A stretch of 64,000 nucleotides of DNA, taken from NCBI GenBank assembly GCA_017428525.1, contig JAFRQQ010000019.1:1-64000 (forward strand), given 5' to 3'. Within the stretch, counting starts at the first letter, position 1; each line of letters opens with the position of its first letter. Shown in pieces: positions 41,917 to 50,313 of this stretch. Source of the stretch: Clostridia bacterium (GTDB lineage: Bacteria; Bacillota; Clostridia; Oscillospirales; Acutalibacteraceae). The position numbers and the translations under genes are program-made. The notes under the pieces are model-generated. The model had not been told where the DNA came from. It did no database searches and saw only the letters and a program-made list of their open reading frames with translations.

Positions 41917-43800
41917 TCAGCGAAACAGGCTGCGCACGGTGTCATAGATGCATTCCACGCTCTGCCGCATGGAGCATTTTTCAACGGCGCGGTAGAGAGA
42001 TTCCGGCACCGCGCGGCGGAAGCTGCTGTCCTGCGCGGCGGGGACCAGTTCTTCGGATGCGGGCAGCGGCGGGCCGTTCTGCACCGTCACATTCACCGTG
42101 CAGGTGCACAGCGGATGCGGACTGCCGAGCTTGAGATAATTGACCGTCAGCTGCGTGCATCTGGCGGAAACCTGCGGCAGCGCGCCGGAGAAGGGGAGAC
42201 GCACGGTCTCGCCCGGCGCGAGCAGGCCGGAGCCCCCGACGTCAAAGGTCAGCGGCAGATCCTGCGCGACCACGGAGAGGATGCGGATGTAGCAGTCCTC
42301 GGAGAGGTTGCGGATTTCCAGCGCCTGATCCGCGTCGGAAACGAAGCCGTTCGGGCTGCTGTCAAATGCGACGTGCATCGTGCGGTAGGGGTGAGAGGAG
42401 GCTTCAAACTGCGGATAGGCCGGGTCGCTGTGCACATCCCGGATCGCATCCGTCAGCAGGAGTTTTGTCACGAGCGAGCGGGTGTAGTTCTCATAAAAAT
42501 ACTGGCCGTGATAATGGCCGTCGATGAACCAGGTATTCTCCGGCAGATAGGCGCAGGAGGCGTCGATCTCCATGGAGGGAGAAACATGGCAGTGCGACGG
42601 ATCGCTGCAGCCCGCGCCGTCCGGCACATAACCGTCGGCAAAGCGCTGACCGAGCGGGGCGGTTTTTGCGCCGCTCACGCCGGCGGCCGGGAGAATCATA
42701 TCGCCGTTGAGCTCGCCGCCGGTCACCAGCGGACTGCCGGTGCCGCAGAGGATGGAAATCTGTGTGCCGCGCGCCTGACAGGCGGCGAAGGTCGCCCGCA
42801 GATGCGGCATCACTTCGTTGTGGATCCGGTCCAGCCGCGCGATCATACCGCCGCTTTCCGCCGGGTCGAGGAATTCCGCTTTCAGCGCGGCGTAATCACT
42901 GTTGGAGCAAAGCGACCAGACGCTGCCCCAGTTGCGCGCAATCTCCCGCAGACCGCCGCTGAGCGCCTGCGCAAAGCGGTCGATCCAGGTCGCGCGTTCG
43001 GTTTCCAGCAGACGGGCGTAGTTGCTTTCGCTGTTGAGCGCCGTGCCGATGAACATCATCAGGCTTTCTTTTGCGAGCGTGATATCGCCGTGCAGGATGC
43101 GGGCGGGAATATCCGTGCCTCCGAGCGCGGGCACGCTCATCACGACGCGTTCCACGGCGTTTTCCTCGCCGTAATAGGTCAGATAGGTGGAAACGATCAG
43201 GCCGCCGTAGCTCAGCGCGAACAGCTTGACCTGCGGGCTGCCGGTCGCGGCGCGCACGGCGTCGATGAAGTCCTTGAGCTCCTCTGCGAGGGTGACGGCG
43301 TCCAGCCGGGAATCATACTGATAACAGAACACCCGGTTCGGATCGGTCTGTTCGGAAATATAGTCGCAGAAGTTCTTTTCATAAAGATACATGCCGTCGT
43401 CATGCGTGCGCATATAGGCGAGGCTGGAGGTCGCGGGCGTGTTCGGATAATGGGTCACGGGATAGAGCGAGGTGCCCTGCGGCGTGCACTTGAGTTTTTC
43501 CATCACACGGATCGCGCCGTTGCCGACCACCGTGCCGAAGCGCTCGACGTCGCCGGCGAGCAGACCGAACAGGGCGGGCACGAATGCGCCGGCGTCCGCT
43601 TTGATCTGCGCCGCGATTTCACCGGCGTCCAGCCCCCAGACCTGTTGCTGCGCGTCGGTGCCGAAGTCCGTGAACAGCTTGGAGCACATGAAGCCGGAGA
43701 TCAGGATCAGCGGCGGGTCCGGCTGCGCTGCCGCGCCGACAGGCAGCAGCGCCGAGAGCAGCAGCAGGAACGTACAAAGAATTGCAAACAAGCGTTTCAA
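41917..43800 (-). CDS. Secreted LCAT-like alpha/beta-hydrolase
   Basis: A 627-residue exported hydrolase. After a signal peptide (LLLLSALLPVGAAA) comes PLILISGFMCSKLF, typical of lecithin:cholesterol-acyltransferase-like lipases. The nucleophile elbow is ALSYGG (S197) and later acidic and His residues (DGHYHGQYFYE) could complete the triad. A C-terminal beta-rich part has CTCTV. The ATG at 43818 has no RBS, while AAGGGA lies nine bases before the TTG at 43800, so TTG is chosen. It probably acts on lipids or acyl esters outside the cell (inference). Confidence 0.8.
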   Translation of the reverse strand: MKRLFAILCTFLLLLSALLPVGAAAQPDPPLILISGFMCSKLFTDFGTDAQQQVWGLDAGEIAAQIKADAGAFVPALFGLLAGDVERFGTVVGNGAIRVMEKLKCTPQGTSLYPVTHYPNTPATSSLAYMRTHDDGMYLYEKNFCDYISEQTDPNRVFCYQYDSRLDAVTLAEELKDFIDAVRAATGSPQVKLFALSYGGLIVSTYLTYYGEENAVERVVMSVPALGGTDIPARILHGDITLAKESLMMFIGTALNSESNYARLLETERATWIDRFAQALSGGLREIARNWGSVWSLCSNSDYAALKAEFLDPAESGGMIARLDRIHNEVMPHLRATFAACQARGTQISILCGTGSPLVTGGELNGDMILPAAGVSGAKTAPLGQRFADGYVPDGAGCSDPSHCHVSPSMEIDASCAYLPENTWFIDGHYHGQYFYENYTRSLVTKLLLTDAIRDVHSDPAYPQFEASSHPYRTMHVAFDSSPNGFVSDADQALEIRNLSEDCYIRILSVVAQDLPLTFDVGGSGLLAPGETVRLPFSGALPQVSARCTQLTVNYLKLGSPHPLCTCTVNVTVQNGPPLPASEELVPAAQDSSFRRAVPESLYRAVEKCSMRQSVECIYDTVRSLFR

Positions 43801-43849
43801 AAGGTCGCATCCCTTCATAATAGTTAAAATAATAAATCATTTAAACTAT

Positions 43850-43878
43850 ATTTTACCATATAGTCGCCGGTTATGCAA
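43850..43878 (-). promoter_or_regulatory. Sigma-A promoter
   Basis: On the minus strand TTGCAT (43878-43873) and TAAAAT (43855-43850), spacer 17. Confidence 0.7.
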
Positions 43879-43940
43879 CCGCTGCAAAAAATTTAACATT
43901 TGGGTTTGCGAAAATTCACAATTGCTTTTTACTTTCGCTC

Positions 43941-43969
43941 TTGTCTGACTGTCCGCGGCGTGCTACAAT
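43941..43969 (+). promoter_or_regulatory. Sigma-A promoter
   Basis: TTGTCT at 43941-43946 and TACAAT at 43964-43969, spacer 17, upstream of the MBL-fold gene and divergent from the lipase promoter. Confidence 0.7.
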
Positions 43970-44007
43970 ACAAAAGAAGAAACCCCTTTCGGAAAGGAGT
44001 CTGCGCC

Positions 44008-45324
44008 ATGCATCCTGTTTTTGCCGGTGTGCCTCTGCCTTCCGCTGCGCCGAGCGGCTGCTATGACGCCGGGCGCGGCAGCTGCCTGCTGCGCTGGGAC
44101 GACGCGGCGTTTGCGGATTTCACGGCGGCCTGCGCCGCGCTGGAGCAGGCGGGCTTTGCCCTGCAGGGGGAAACGGTGCTGGAGGAGAATCATCACCGCA
44201 CCTATGCCGCCGACGTGACCGTGCATCTTTACTACTGTGCGTCGGAGGGCGTGCTGCGCCTGATCGGCGACCCCTCCGCGGCCTTCGGCCCCGCTGCGAC
44301 GGATCCGACACGGGTCTGTGAACCCGCGCTCTGGCAGTTTGAGGTGGATCATGCCCTGATCGACTGCGGCATGTGCTACATCCTTCGGGCCGGCAACGGG
44401 CATTTCTTTGTGATTGACAGCCCCCACGGCTATTCCATCCGGGATGACGAGCGCATCTGCGATTTCCTGTGCGCGCAGACCGGCGGCGAGACGCCGGTGG
44501 TGGAGGGCTGGTTCTTTTCCCACGGTCATGACGACCACATCACGCAGTTTCTGAACATTGTGGAATACCGGCTGCCGCAGATCGAGATCCGCGCAGTCTA
44601 TTATAATTTCCCGCCCGCCGACCATCGGGACAGCGCCGCCTGGTGCCCCTCGAGCAGCCGGGTGGCGGCGCGGTTTGAGCGGGTGCTGGACGCGCATCCG
44701 GAGATTCGCCGCGTCCGCCTGCATACCGGCCAGCGGTTTTATATCGGCGATATATGCCTGACGGTGCTCTGCACGCACGAGGACGTATTTCCGGCTTCGC
44801 TGGAAAACTATAACGATACCTCCACCGCGCTGCTTGCGGAAGTCGCCGGCAGCCGCATCCTGTTTCCGGGCGACTGCGCGGCCGAAAGCGACCGAGTATT
44901 GTGCGGGCGCTATACCGAAACAACGCTGCTCTGCGACGTGCTGCAGGTCTCCCATCACGGGCACGCGGGGCTGTCGCCGGAATTCTACCGCCGCGCCGCC
45001 GCGCCCTGCTGCCTGTTTCCGGTCACGCGGATCAAATTCGATGAGGAGCTGCCGCGTCAGGCGGCCAACCGCACGGCGATCGCGCTGAGCAAAGAATACT
45101 ACATTGCCTCCGACGGCACGGTGCGCATCCCGCTGCCCTATGCGTGCGGGCGCGTCGAGCGGCTGCCGGACGAAACCTTTGAGAATTTCAGCGGCATTTA
45201 TCAGCTGTGGACCTATACCTATTCGCAGCTGTATAAAGACCTGCTGTATCTGACCTATCTTTCCCGCGGCGGCCGTGCGCTGCCGCAGCCGCCCGCATTG
45301 CCGGCGCCGCAGACAGAAGCATAA
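44008..45324 (+). CDS. MBL-fold metallohydrolase
   Basis: A 438-residue metallo-beta-lactamase-fold hydrolase. After an N-terminal ~120-residue domain comes the MBL domain with HGHDDH (172-177), an FPGDCA metal ligand and VSHHGHAG. The layout is that of the ComEC/Rec2-type soluble MBL branch. The substrate is not readable. AAAGGAG at 43993-43999 fixes the ATG at 44008; upstream in-frame codons are not used. Standing alone with its own promoter, it converges on the MraY-like gene. Confidence 0.85.
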   Translation: MHPVFAGVPLPSAAPSGCYDAGRGSCLLRWDDAAFADFTAACAALEQAGFALQGETVLEENHHRTYAADVTVHLYYCASEGVLRLIGDPSAAFGPAATDPTRVCEPALWQFEVDHALIDCGMCYILRAGNGHFFVIDSPHGYSIRDDERICDFLCAQTGGETPVVEGWFFSHGHDDHITQFLNIVEYRLPQIEIRAVYYNFPPADHRDSAAWCPSSSRVAARFERVLDAHPEIRRVRLHTGQRFYIGDICLTVLCTHEDVFPASLENYNDTSTALLAEVAGSRILFPGDCAAESDRVLCGRYTETTLLCDVLQVSHHGHAGLSPEFYRRAAAPCCLFPVTRIKFDEELPRQAANRTAIALSKEYYIASDGTVRIPLPYACGRVERLPDETFENFSGIYQLWTYTYSQLYKDLLYLTYLSRGGRALPQPPALPAPQTEA

Positions 45325-45325
45325 A

Positions 45326-45359
45326 AAAACCGGGCCGGCAGTGGTTGCTGACGGCCCGG
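45326..45359 (-). terminator. Rho-independent terminator
   Basis: CCGGGCCG (45330-45337) pairs with CGGCCCGG (45352-45359), and seven T residues follow on the minus strand. It ends the MraY-like gene and, less well, the MBL gene. Confidence 0.85.
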
Positions 45360-45372
45360 AGATTCTGTTGTG

Positions 45373-46341
45373 TCAGGCTTGCAGCATCGGCAGCAGCGTG
45401 AGCGCGGAAATCACGATCTGCAGGATGCAGAAGCGGAAAATGACCTGCGTATTCGACCAGGGCGCTTTGATGTTTTTGCGCACATGGTCGTGCAGGGGCG
45501 TGCGGATATTCTTCAGGGGATTGATATGCAGAAAGCGGATGGTGACGATCTTGACGATGCCCAGCAGCCCGTCCAGGCAGAGCAGCAGGCACAGCGGAAT
45601 CACCAGCAGGAAGTTGCCGGTTTTCAGCACGGCCACGGCCAGAAACAGGCCGAGCGCGCGGGAGCCGGCGTCGCCCATCATCATGGTGCTCGGCTCGGCG
45701 TTCTTCCACAGGTAGGGCAGCAGCACAAGGATCATCAGCAGGATCATCAGCAGGCTGTCGTCCATCGCGTGCGTGCGCAGAAAGATCGCAACGCTCACGG
45801 AAACGAGCGAAACGATGGTCAGGCTGCCGCTGAAGCCGTCGATGCCGTCCGTGCAGTTGACGGCGTTGATCAGCATCCAGACCAGGAGCGCCGCCAGAAT
45901 GCCGAAGACCACCGCCGGCAGATGCAGCGAGAAGCCGAAGCAGCGTACGGAGAGCAGATCCGGATTGCAGATGACGAAATTCGCCGCCACGGCCGCGGAG
46001 ATGACCAGATCCACAAGGCCTTTTTTATATTCGCCCCAGGGCTTTTCGGAGCGGTCGTCCAGATAGCCGGAGAGCATTTCGAGGAAGATCGCGCCGTAAT
46101 AAATCAGCAATTCCGCGTGGATGGGCACAAACAGCAGCGCGCAGACGATAAACGTGCACACGAAAATGATGCCCGCGCCGCGGATTTTGCCGGCGGATTT
46201 CATGCCGTTGACGGCAAATTCACGCCCGTGATCGCGGGGCAGTTTATTACGGAAGATCCGCAGCAGCAGCGCGCAAAGCACCGGCGGCACGACCGCGATC
46301 AATGCCATCAGCGCTTTCCACGGCAGAACGGTATACAGCAT
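45373..46341 (-). CDS. MraY/WecA-like phosphoglycosyl transferase paralogue
   Basis: A 322-residue polytopic membrane enzyme of the MraY family, which transfers a phospho-sugar (phospho-MurNAc-pentapeptide in the classic enzyme) from UDP to undecaprenyl phosphate. Signature loops are present: GYLDDRSE, NAVNCTDGIDGF, MMGDAGSRALG and PLHDHVRKN. It stands outside any division/cell wall cluster. Motif changes (NCTDG for NLTDG, HDH for HHH) suggest a paralogue with another sugar substrate (inference). GGAGGG lies seven bases before the ATG at 46341. Confidence 0.85.
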   Translation of the reverse strand: MLYTVLPWKALMALIAVVPPVLCALLLRIFRNKLPRDHGREFAVNGMKSAGKIRGAGIIFVCTFIVCALLFVPIHAELLIYYGAIFLEMLSGYLDDRSEKPWGEYKKGLVDLVISAAVAANFVICNPDLLSVRCFGFSLHLPAVVFGILAALLVWMLINAVNCTDGIDGFSGSLTIVSLVSVSVAIFLRTHAMDDSLLMILLMILVLLPYLWKNAEPSTMMMGDAGSRALGLFLAVAVLKTGNFLLVIPLCLLLCLDGLLGIVKIVTIRFLHINPLKNIRTPLHDHVRKNIKAPWSNTQVIFRFCILQIVISALTLLPMLQA

Positions 46342-46372
46342 AGGAGTCCCTCCAAATCACTTCAATAAATAA

Positions 46373-46401
46373 ACTATAGCATATTGAGCGGGATTTTTCA
46401 A
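46373..46401 (-). promoter_or_regulatory. Sigma-A promoter
   Basis: On the minus strand TTGAAA (46401-46396) and TATAGT (46378-46373), spacer 17. Confidence 0.75.
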
Positions 46402-46430
46402 GAGCCTGTGCCGGGAATTCTGTGCAGCCG

Positions 46431-46658
46431 TCAGCCGAGCAGATCCTCCAGGATCTCGACCAGGTGGCACAGTTCGACGCAGTTTTCATTCAGCTGCGTC
46501 GCGAACGCCGCGGCCTCCTGCGGCGAATCGAACACGTCGTCGTAGGCGTGCAGCACGGTTTCGGCGCCGCCCTCGCAGAGCACGGCCTCCACGCCGTAGC
46601 GCGGGCCGGTCTCCGACTGCATTGTGTTTGCGCGGTAAAGCACGGGTTGCGACTCCAT
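46431..46658 (-). CDS. DUF6514-family small protein
   Basis: A 75-residue soluble protein. The pattern YGVEAVLCEGG then NENCVELCHLVEILEDLLG fits the DUF6514 family common in Clostridia. No function is known. GGAGG seven bases upstream of the ATG at 46658 supports it as a real gene. It is separate from the MraY-like gene, which has its own promoter. Confidence 0.75.
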   Translation of the reverse strand: MESQPVLYRANTMQSETGPRYGVEAVLCEGGAETVLHAYDDVFDSPQEAAAFATQLNENCVELCHLVEILEDLLG

Positions 46659-46756
46659 GGCAGAGCCTCCTTCCTGTCCTTTTGGGGGACAGGTTCCAAT
46701 AAAGCACGGATCGCCTGCGAATGCAAGGGAATTCTGGGAATTGTCAATGACATCTT

Positions 46757-46775
46757 TTGTCACTTTTTGTGACAA
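46757..46775. promoter_or_regulatory. Inverted repeat, candidate operator
   Basis: TTGTCAC (46757-46763) and GTGACAA (46769-46775) form a perfect 7-bp inverted repeat with a TTTTT centre. It lies between the divergent DUF6514 and lipoprotein genes. No regulator is assigned. Confidence 0.35.
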
Positions 46776-46844
46776 GCGGCCGAAGCGGTCCATCCTGCAC
46801 AAAAAAACGCGGGAAAGTTTGTGCGCGCAAACGCGAAAAACGCA

Positions 46845-46873
46845 TTGACGCGACGGCGAAAATCATATATAAT
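46845..46873 (+). promoter_or_regulatory. Sigma-A promoter
   Basis: TTGACG at 46845-46850 and TATAAT at 46868-46873, spacer 17. It probably drives the lipoprotein-GH2-WYL-DUF3798 run. Confidence 0.8.
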
Positions 46874-46914
46874 ATCATTTATCTATAGCTATTTTCATGT
46901 ATGGAGGCGCTGAA

Positions 46915-47475
46915 ATGTTGAAAAAATGGCTCCCGCTCCTGCTTTGCTGCGTGCTGCTGCTCGGCGGCTGCGGCGGCAAGGACGCAAGATCCGCTGCGGA
47001 TCCCGACGCGATGCCGGAGGGCTACATTCCCGAGGGGATCAAGAGCATTCTGACGCAGCTTGTGAACGCCAATGATTATTTTGTGCGGGATGCGTTTGTT
47101 CAGAACCACCTGCCGACGGACGCAAACGACGCCGTCACGCAGGAGGGCGAGGCGTATGAACGGGTCGCCGCGGGGCGCGTGACCAGCTACGAAGCCCTGG
47201 AATCTCTGCTGCGCGCCACCTATCAGTCGACGGTCGCGGAGAATCTGCTGGCCGAAGGCGTTTATGCCGAGATCGACGGCAAGCTGTACTGCTGCATGCC
47301 GCGCGCGCCGAAAACCGCGGGCGGCGGCGAAGCGGAAGCGTTTACGATCGAAAACGGCAGCATCGGCGAGAACGAAATCACCTTTGACGTTGTGTATGCC
47401 GGCGGGACCAGGTTGACCATGACCGCGAAAAACAGCGACGGCGCATGGCGGCTGGCCGCGTTTTATGAATTCTGA
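46915..47475 (+). CDS. Lipoprotein, IseA-like
   Basis: A 186-residue exported lipoprotein (lipobox LLGGC). The mature part has VTSYEALESLLRATYQSTVAENLL (shown in part: TSYEALESLLRATYQS) and EIDGKLYCCMPR, resembling the IseA/DL-endopeptidase-inhibitor family, which tempers cell-wall hydrolases. The match rests on pattern recall and is moderate. GGAGG seven bases upstream fixes the ATG. The GH2 gene starts 17 bases downstream, so the two are co-transcribed. Confidence 0.6.
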   Translation: MLKKWLPLLLCCVLLLGGCGGKDARSAADPDAMPEGYIPEGIKSILTQLVNANDYFVRDAFVQNHLPTDANDAVTQEGEAYERVAAGRVTSYEALESLLRATYQSTVAENLLAEGVYAEIDGKLYCCMPRAPKTAGGGEAEAFTIENGSIGENEITFDVVYAGGTRLTMTAKNSDGAWRLAAFYEF

Positions 47476-47492
47476 GAAAGGAAGATGCAGAG

Positions 47493-49250
47493 ATGAATGA
47501 TCTGAGATCTCCGTGGTTTGACCGCATTGATCCGGCGCTCCCGCTTGCGGAGTATCCCCGTCCGCAGCTCACGCGCAGGGACTGGCTCTGCCTCAACGGC
47601 AGCTACGATTATGCCGTGACGGCGGCGGACGCGGCGGCGCCTGCGGCGTATGACGGCAAAATTCTGGTGCCGTTTTCCATTGAGAGCGCGGCCTCCGGCG
47701 TGGGCCGGGCGCTGCAGCCCGAGGAACGGCTTTGGTATCACAGGACCTTCACACTGACCGACGCCTTTGCGGGCAAGCGCACGCTCCTGCATTTTGACGC
47801 GGTGGACTGGCAGTGCACCGTCTGGGTCAACGGCGTCGAGGTCGGCAGACATACCGGCGGCTACAACCCGTTTGCGTTCGATATCACCGAGGTGCTGCGC
47901 GAGGGTGAAAACGACCTGCTGGTGCAGGTGTTTGATCCCACGGACGCCGGGCATCAGCAGCGCGGCAAGCAGATCCTGCAGGTCAAGGGCTTCTGGTACA
48001 CCGCGACCTCCGGCATCTGGCAGACGGTCTGGCTCGAGCCCGTAACGCCCGCGCATATTGCATCCATTCACCTGCTGCCGGATATCGACAAAGGCACGGT
48101 GACGCTGGATGTGAAGCATACCGGCAAAGCGGGCAGTGTGCTGACCGCCGAGATCCTGGAGGGCGAAACTGCGGTGTTCAGCGGCGCGATCGACGCGCAC
48201 GCGGTGCTGCCTGTGCCGCAGGCGCATCTCTGGAGCCCGGAGGATCCCTTCCTTTATACCGTGCGTCTGACGCTGACCGCCGACGGCGAAACCGACGAGG
48301 TGGGCAGCTATTTCGGCATGCGCAAGTTCTCCATCATGCAGGATGCGGCCGGTCTGCCGCGTCTGGCGCTCAACAACGCGCCGTATTTCCAGCGCGGCCT
48401 GCTCGATCAGGGCTATTGGCCCGAGAGCCAGCTCACGCCGCCGACGGATGAGGCGATGATCTTTGATATCGAGCAGATGAAATCGCTCGGCTACAATATG
48501 CTGCGCAAGCATATCAAGCGCGAGCCGATGCGCTGGTATTATCATTGCGACCGTCTGGGCATGCTGGTGTGGCAGGATATGATCAGCGGCGGCAAGCCCC
48601 TGAATCCGATCCTCGCCGGCGCGCTGCCGAATATCAACGTTCATGTGAAGGACAATCTCTACAAGAGCTTCAATCGCGATGAACCGGCCTGGCGCGAGGA
48701 ATTCAAGGCGGAGCTGTTTGAGCTGCTCGATCAGCTTTACAACTGCGTTTCCATCTGCTGCTGGGTGCCCTTCAACGAGGGCTGGGGGCAGTTCGACGCG
48801 CTGGAAATCGGCAAGGCCGTCAAAGCGTTCGACCCCTCCCGCTTTGTCGATCATGCCAGCGGCTGGCACGATCAGGGCGGCCCGGATTTCAAGAGCGTGC
48901 ATAAATACATTTTCCCGATTCATCTGCCCACGGCGCGCCGCACGGCCGGCCGTCCCTTCGTGTTGAGCGAATACGGCGGCTACAGCGCGATCCTGCGCGA
49001 TCACGTCTGGAATCTCCGGCGCTCGTTCGGCTATATGATGTTCAGAAACAGCGAAACGCTGTCTGCCGCTTACAAAAAGCTGCATGAGAAGCAGGTGGCG
49101 CCGCTGATTGCCAAGGGCCTGTGCGCCACGGTCTACACCCAGGTGAGCGACGTGGAATTTGAGGTCAACGGCATTTATTCCTACGACCGCAAGGTGCTCA
49201 AAATGGATGCGGAGATGCTCCGCGCGGTCAACCGGCTGCTGTCTTATTAA
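47493..49250 (+). CDS. GH2-family glycosidase
   Basis: A 585-residue cytoplasmic glycosidase with GH2 architecture: N-terminal jelly-roll sugar-binding domain (WYHRTFTL, LHFDAVDWQCTVWVNG), an Ig-like middle domain and a TIM barrel. The acid/base E429 lies in FNEGWG and the nucleophile E493 in LSEYGG. There is no signal peptide. It is shorter than LacZ and belongs to the ~590-residue GH2 branch of gut Clostridia; sugar specificity (beta-galactoside, -glucuronide or -mannoside) is not readable. The WYL-type regulator follows directly. Confidence 0.9.
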   Translation: MNDLRSPWFDRIDPALPLAEYPRPQLTRRDWLCLNGSYDYAVTAADAAAPAAYDGKILVPFSIESAASGVGRALQPEERLWYHRTFTLTDAFAGKRTLLHFDAVDWQCTVWVNGVEVGRHTGGYNPFAFDITEVLREGENDLLVQVFDPTDAGHQQRGKQILQVKGFWYTATSGIWQTVWLEPVTPAHIASIHLLPDIDKGTVTLDVKHTGKAGSVLTAEILEGETAVFSGAIDAHAVLPVPQAHLWSPEDPFLYTVRLTLTADGETDEVGSYFGMRKFSIMQDAAGLPRLALNNAPYFQRGLLDQGYWPESQLTPPTDEAMIFDIEQMKSLGYNMLRKHIKREPMRWYYHCDRLGMLVWQDMISGGKPLNPILAGALPNINVHVKDNLYKSFNRDEPAWREEFKAELFELLDQLYNCVSICCWVPFNEGWGQFDALEIGKAVKAFDPSRFVDHASGWHDQGGPDFKSVHKYIFPIHLPTARRTAGRPFVLSEYGGYSAILRDHVWNLRRSFGYMMFRNSETLSAAYKKLHEKQVAPLIAKGLCATVYTQVSDVEFEVNGIYSYDRKVLKMDAEMLRAVNRLLSY

Positions 49251-49286
49251 AGCCGCCGGCACGGGCAGGGGAGGAGAGAAACGGAG

Positions 49287-50282
49287 ATGACGGAAAGGCC
49301 GAGCGCGCGTACCCGTCTGGTTTCGCTGGTTGAGATCCTGACGCTTTATACGGATGAATACAATCTGATGAGCGTGGAGGAGCTTTGCAAAAAGATGAAG
49401 GAATACGGCTACGACGTCAACCGCCGCACCGTGCTTTCCGATCTCAAGGAGCTCAATAAGCTCCAGATGCAGATCGTCTGGGCGGACGCCCGCCGCAAAC
49501 GCTTCTATCTGGCCGGCAACTATTCGGAATCGGCGCTGCATTATATATTGGAAAGCGTCTTCACCTCCGATTATCTGACGCAGGCGGAGCGCCTGACAGT
49601 GCTCAACGATCTGCGCAGGCATGCCTGCGTGCCGACGCTCGATCTCGTGGCGGAGACGATCGAAATCATCTCCCCGCGTGCGGAGCGCGCGCCGTATTCG
49701 ATCGAAACGCTGCACACCCTGCGCGTGGCGATCGCCGAGGACCGCCAGGCGGCGCTGACAGTGACGGTGCTCGATCCCGGCGCGGCGTTCGAAACGGAAA
49801 CCGGCACGGAGACACTCACGGTCAACCCGCTGAAAATCACGGTCTCGACCAGCTCGGTCGCGCTGACCTTCACCACGGCAGGCGATCCGGAAACGCCGAA
49901 ATTCATCCACATGCGCCGGATCCTTGCCGCCCAGCAGCTGGAGTGGCCGCGGCAGCCCTATGACGGGCCGACGGACAACCCGCTGAATTTCTTCAACGGC
50001 GAGCCCACCCAGGCCAGCGCCCGCCGCATCGACTGGCTGCTCCTGCGCTTCCCGACGGCGCTTGCGGAGAGCGTGGCCAATCAGTTCGAATCGCCGGTGT
50101 TTTTCAAGCGCGACGATGCGGAAGACGTCTGTCTGGCCAAGGTCAACGCCGTGGTGGATCAGTCGCTGCTCGGCTGGCTGATTCTCATGGAGGGCAAAGT
50201 GGAGATCCTGCGCCCGGTCTATGTAAAGGATACCATTGCCGCCGCAGTGCGCAGCTATTGCGCCGCGACGGAACAAAAATAA
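49287..50282 (+). CDS. WYL-type transcriptional regulator
   Basis: A 331-residue regulator with an N-terminal winged-helix domain (SVEELCKKM then VNRRTVLSDLKELNKL) and a C-terminal ligand-binding region of the WYL/DeoR type. The canonical W-Y-L triad is not clearly conserved, so the effector site has diverged. It lies between the GH2 gene and a solute-binding lipoprotein, and probably controls this sugar locus (inference). Confidence 0.78.
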   Translation: MTERPSARTRLVSLVEILTLYTDEYNLMSVEELCKKMKEYGYDVNRRTVLSDLKELNKLQMQIVWADARRKRFYLAGNYSESALHYILESVFTSDYLTQAERLTVLNDLRRHACVPTLDLVAETIEIISPRAERAPYSIETLHTLRVAIAEDRQAALTVTVLDPGAAFETETGTETLTVNPLKITVSTSSVALTFTTAGDPETPKFIHMRRILAAQQLEWPRQPYDGPTDNPLNFFNGEPTQASARRIDWLLLRFPTALAESVANQFESPVFFKRDDAEDVCLAKVNAVVDQSLLGWLILMEGKVEILRPVYVKDTIAAAVRSYCAATEQK

Positions 50283-50313
50283 GCGATCAACAACAGAAAG
50301 GAAGCTTTGAATC

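Noticed and set aside
41698..43827. Open frame of 709 codons on the + strand
   Set aside because: Antisense shadow of the LCAT-like hydrolase, a by-product of high GC.
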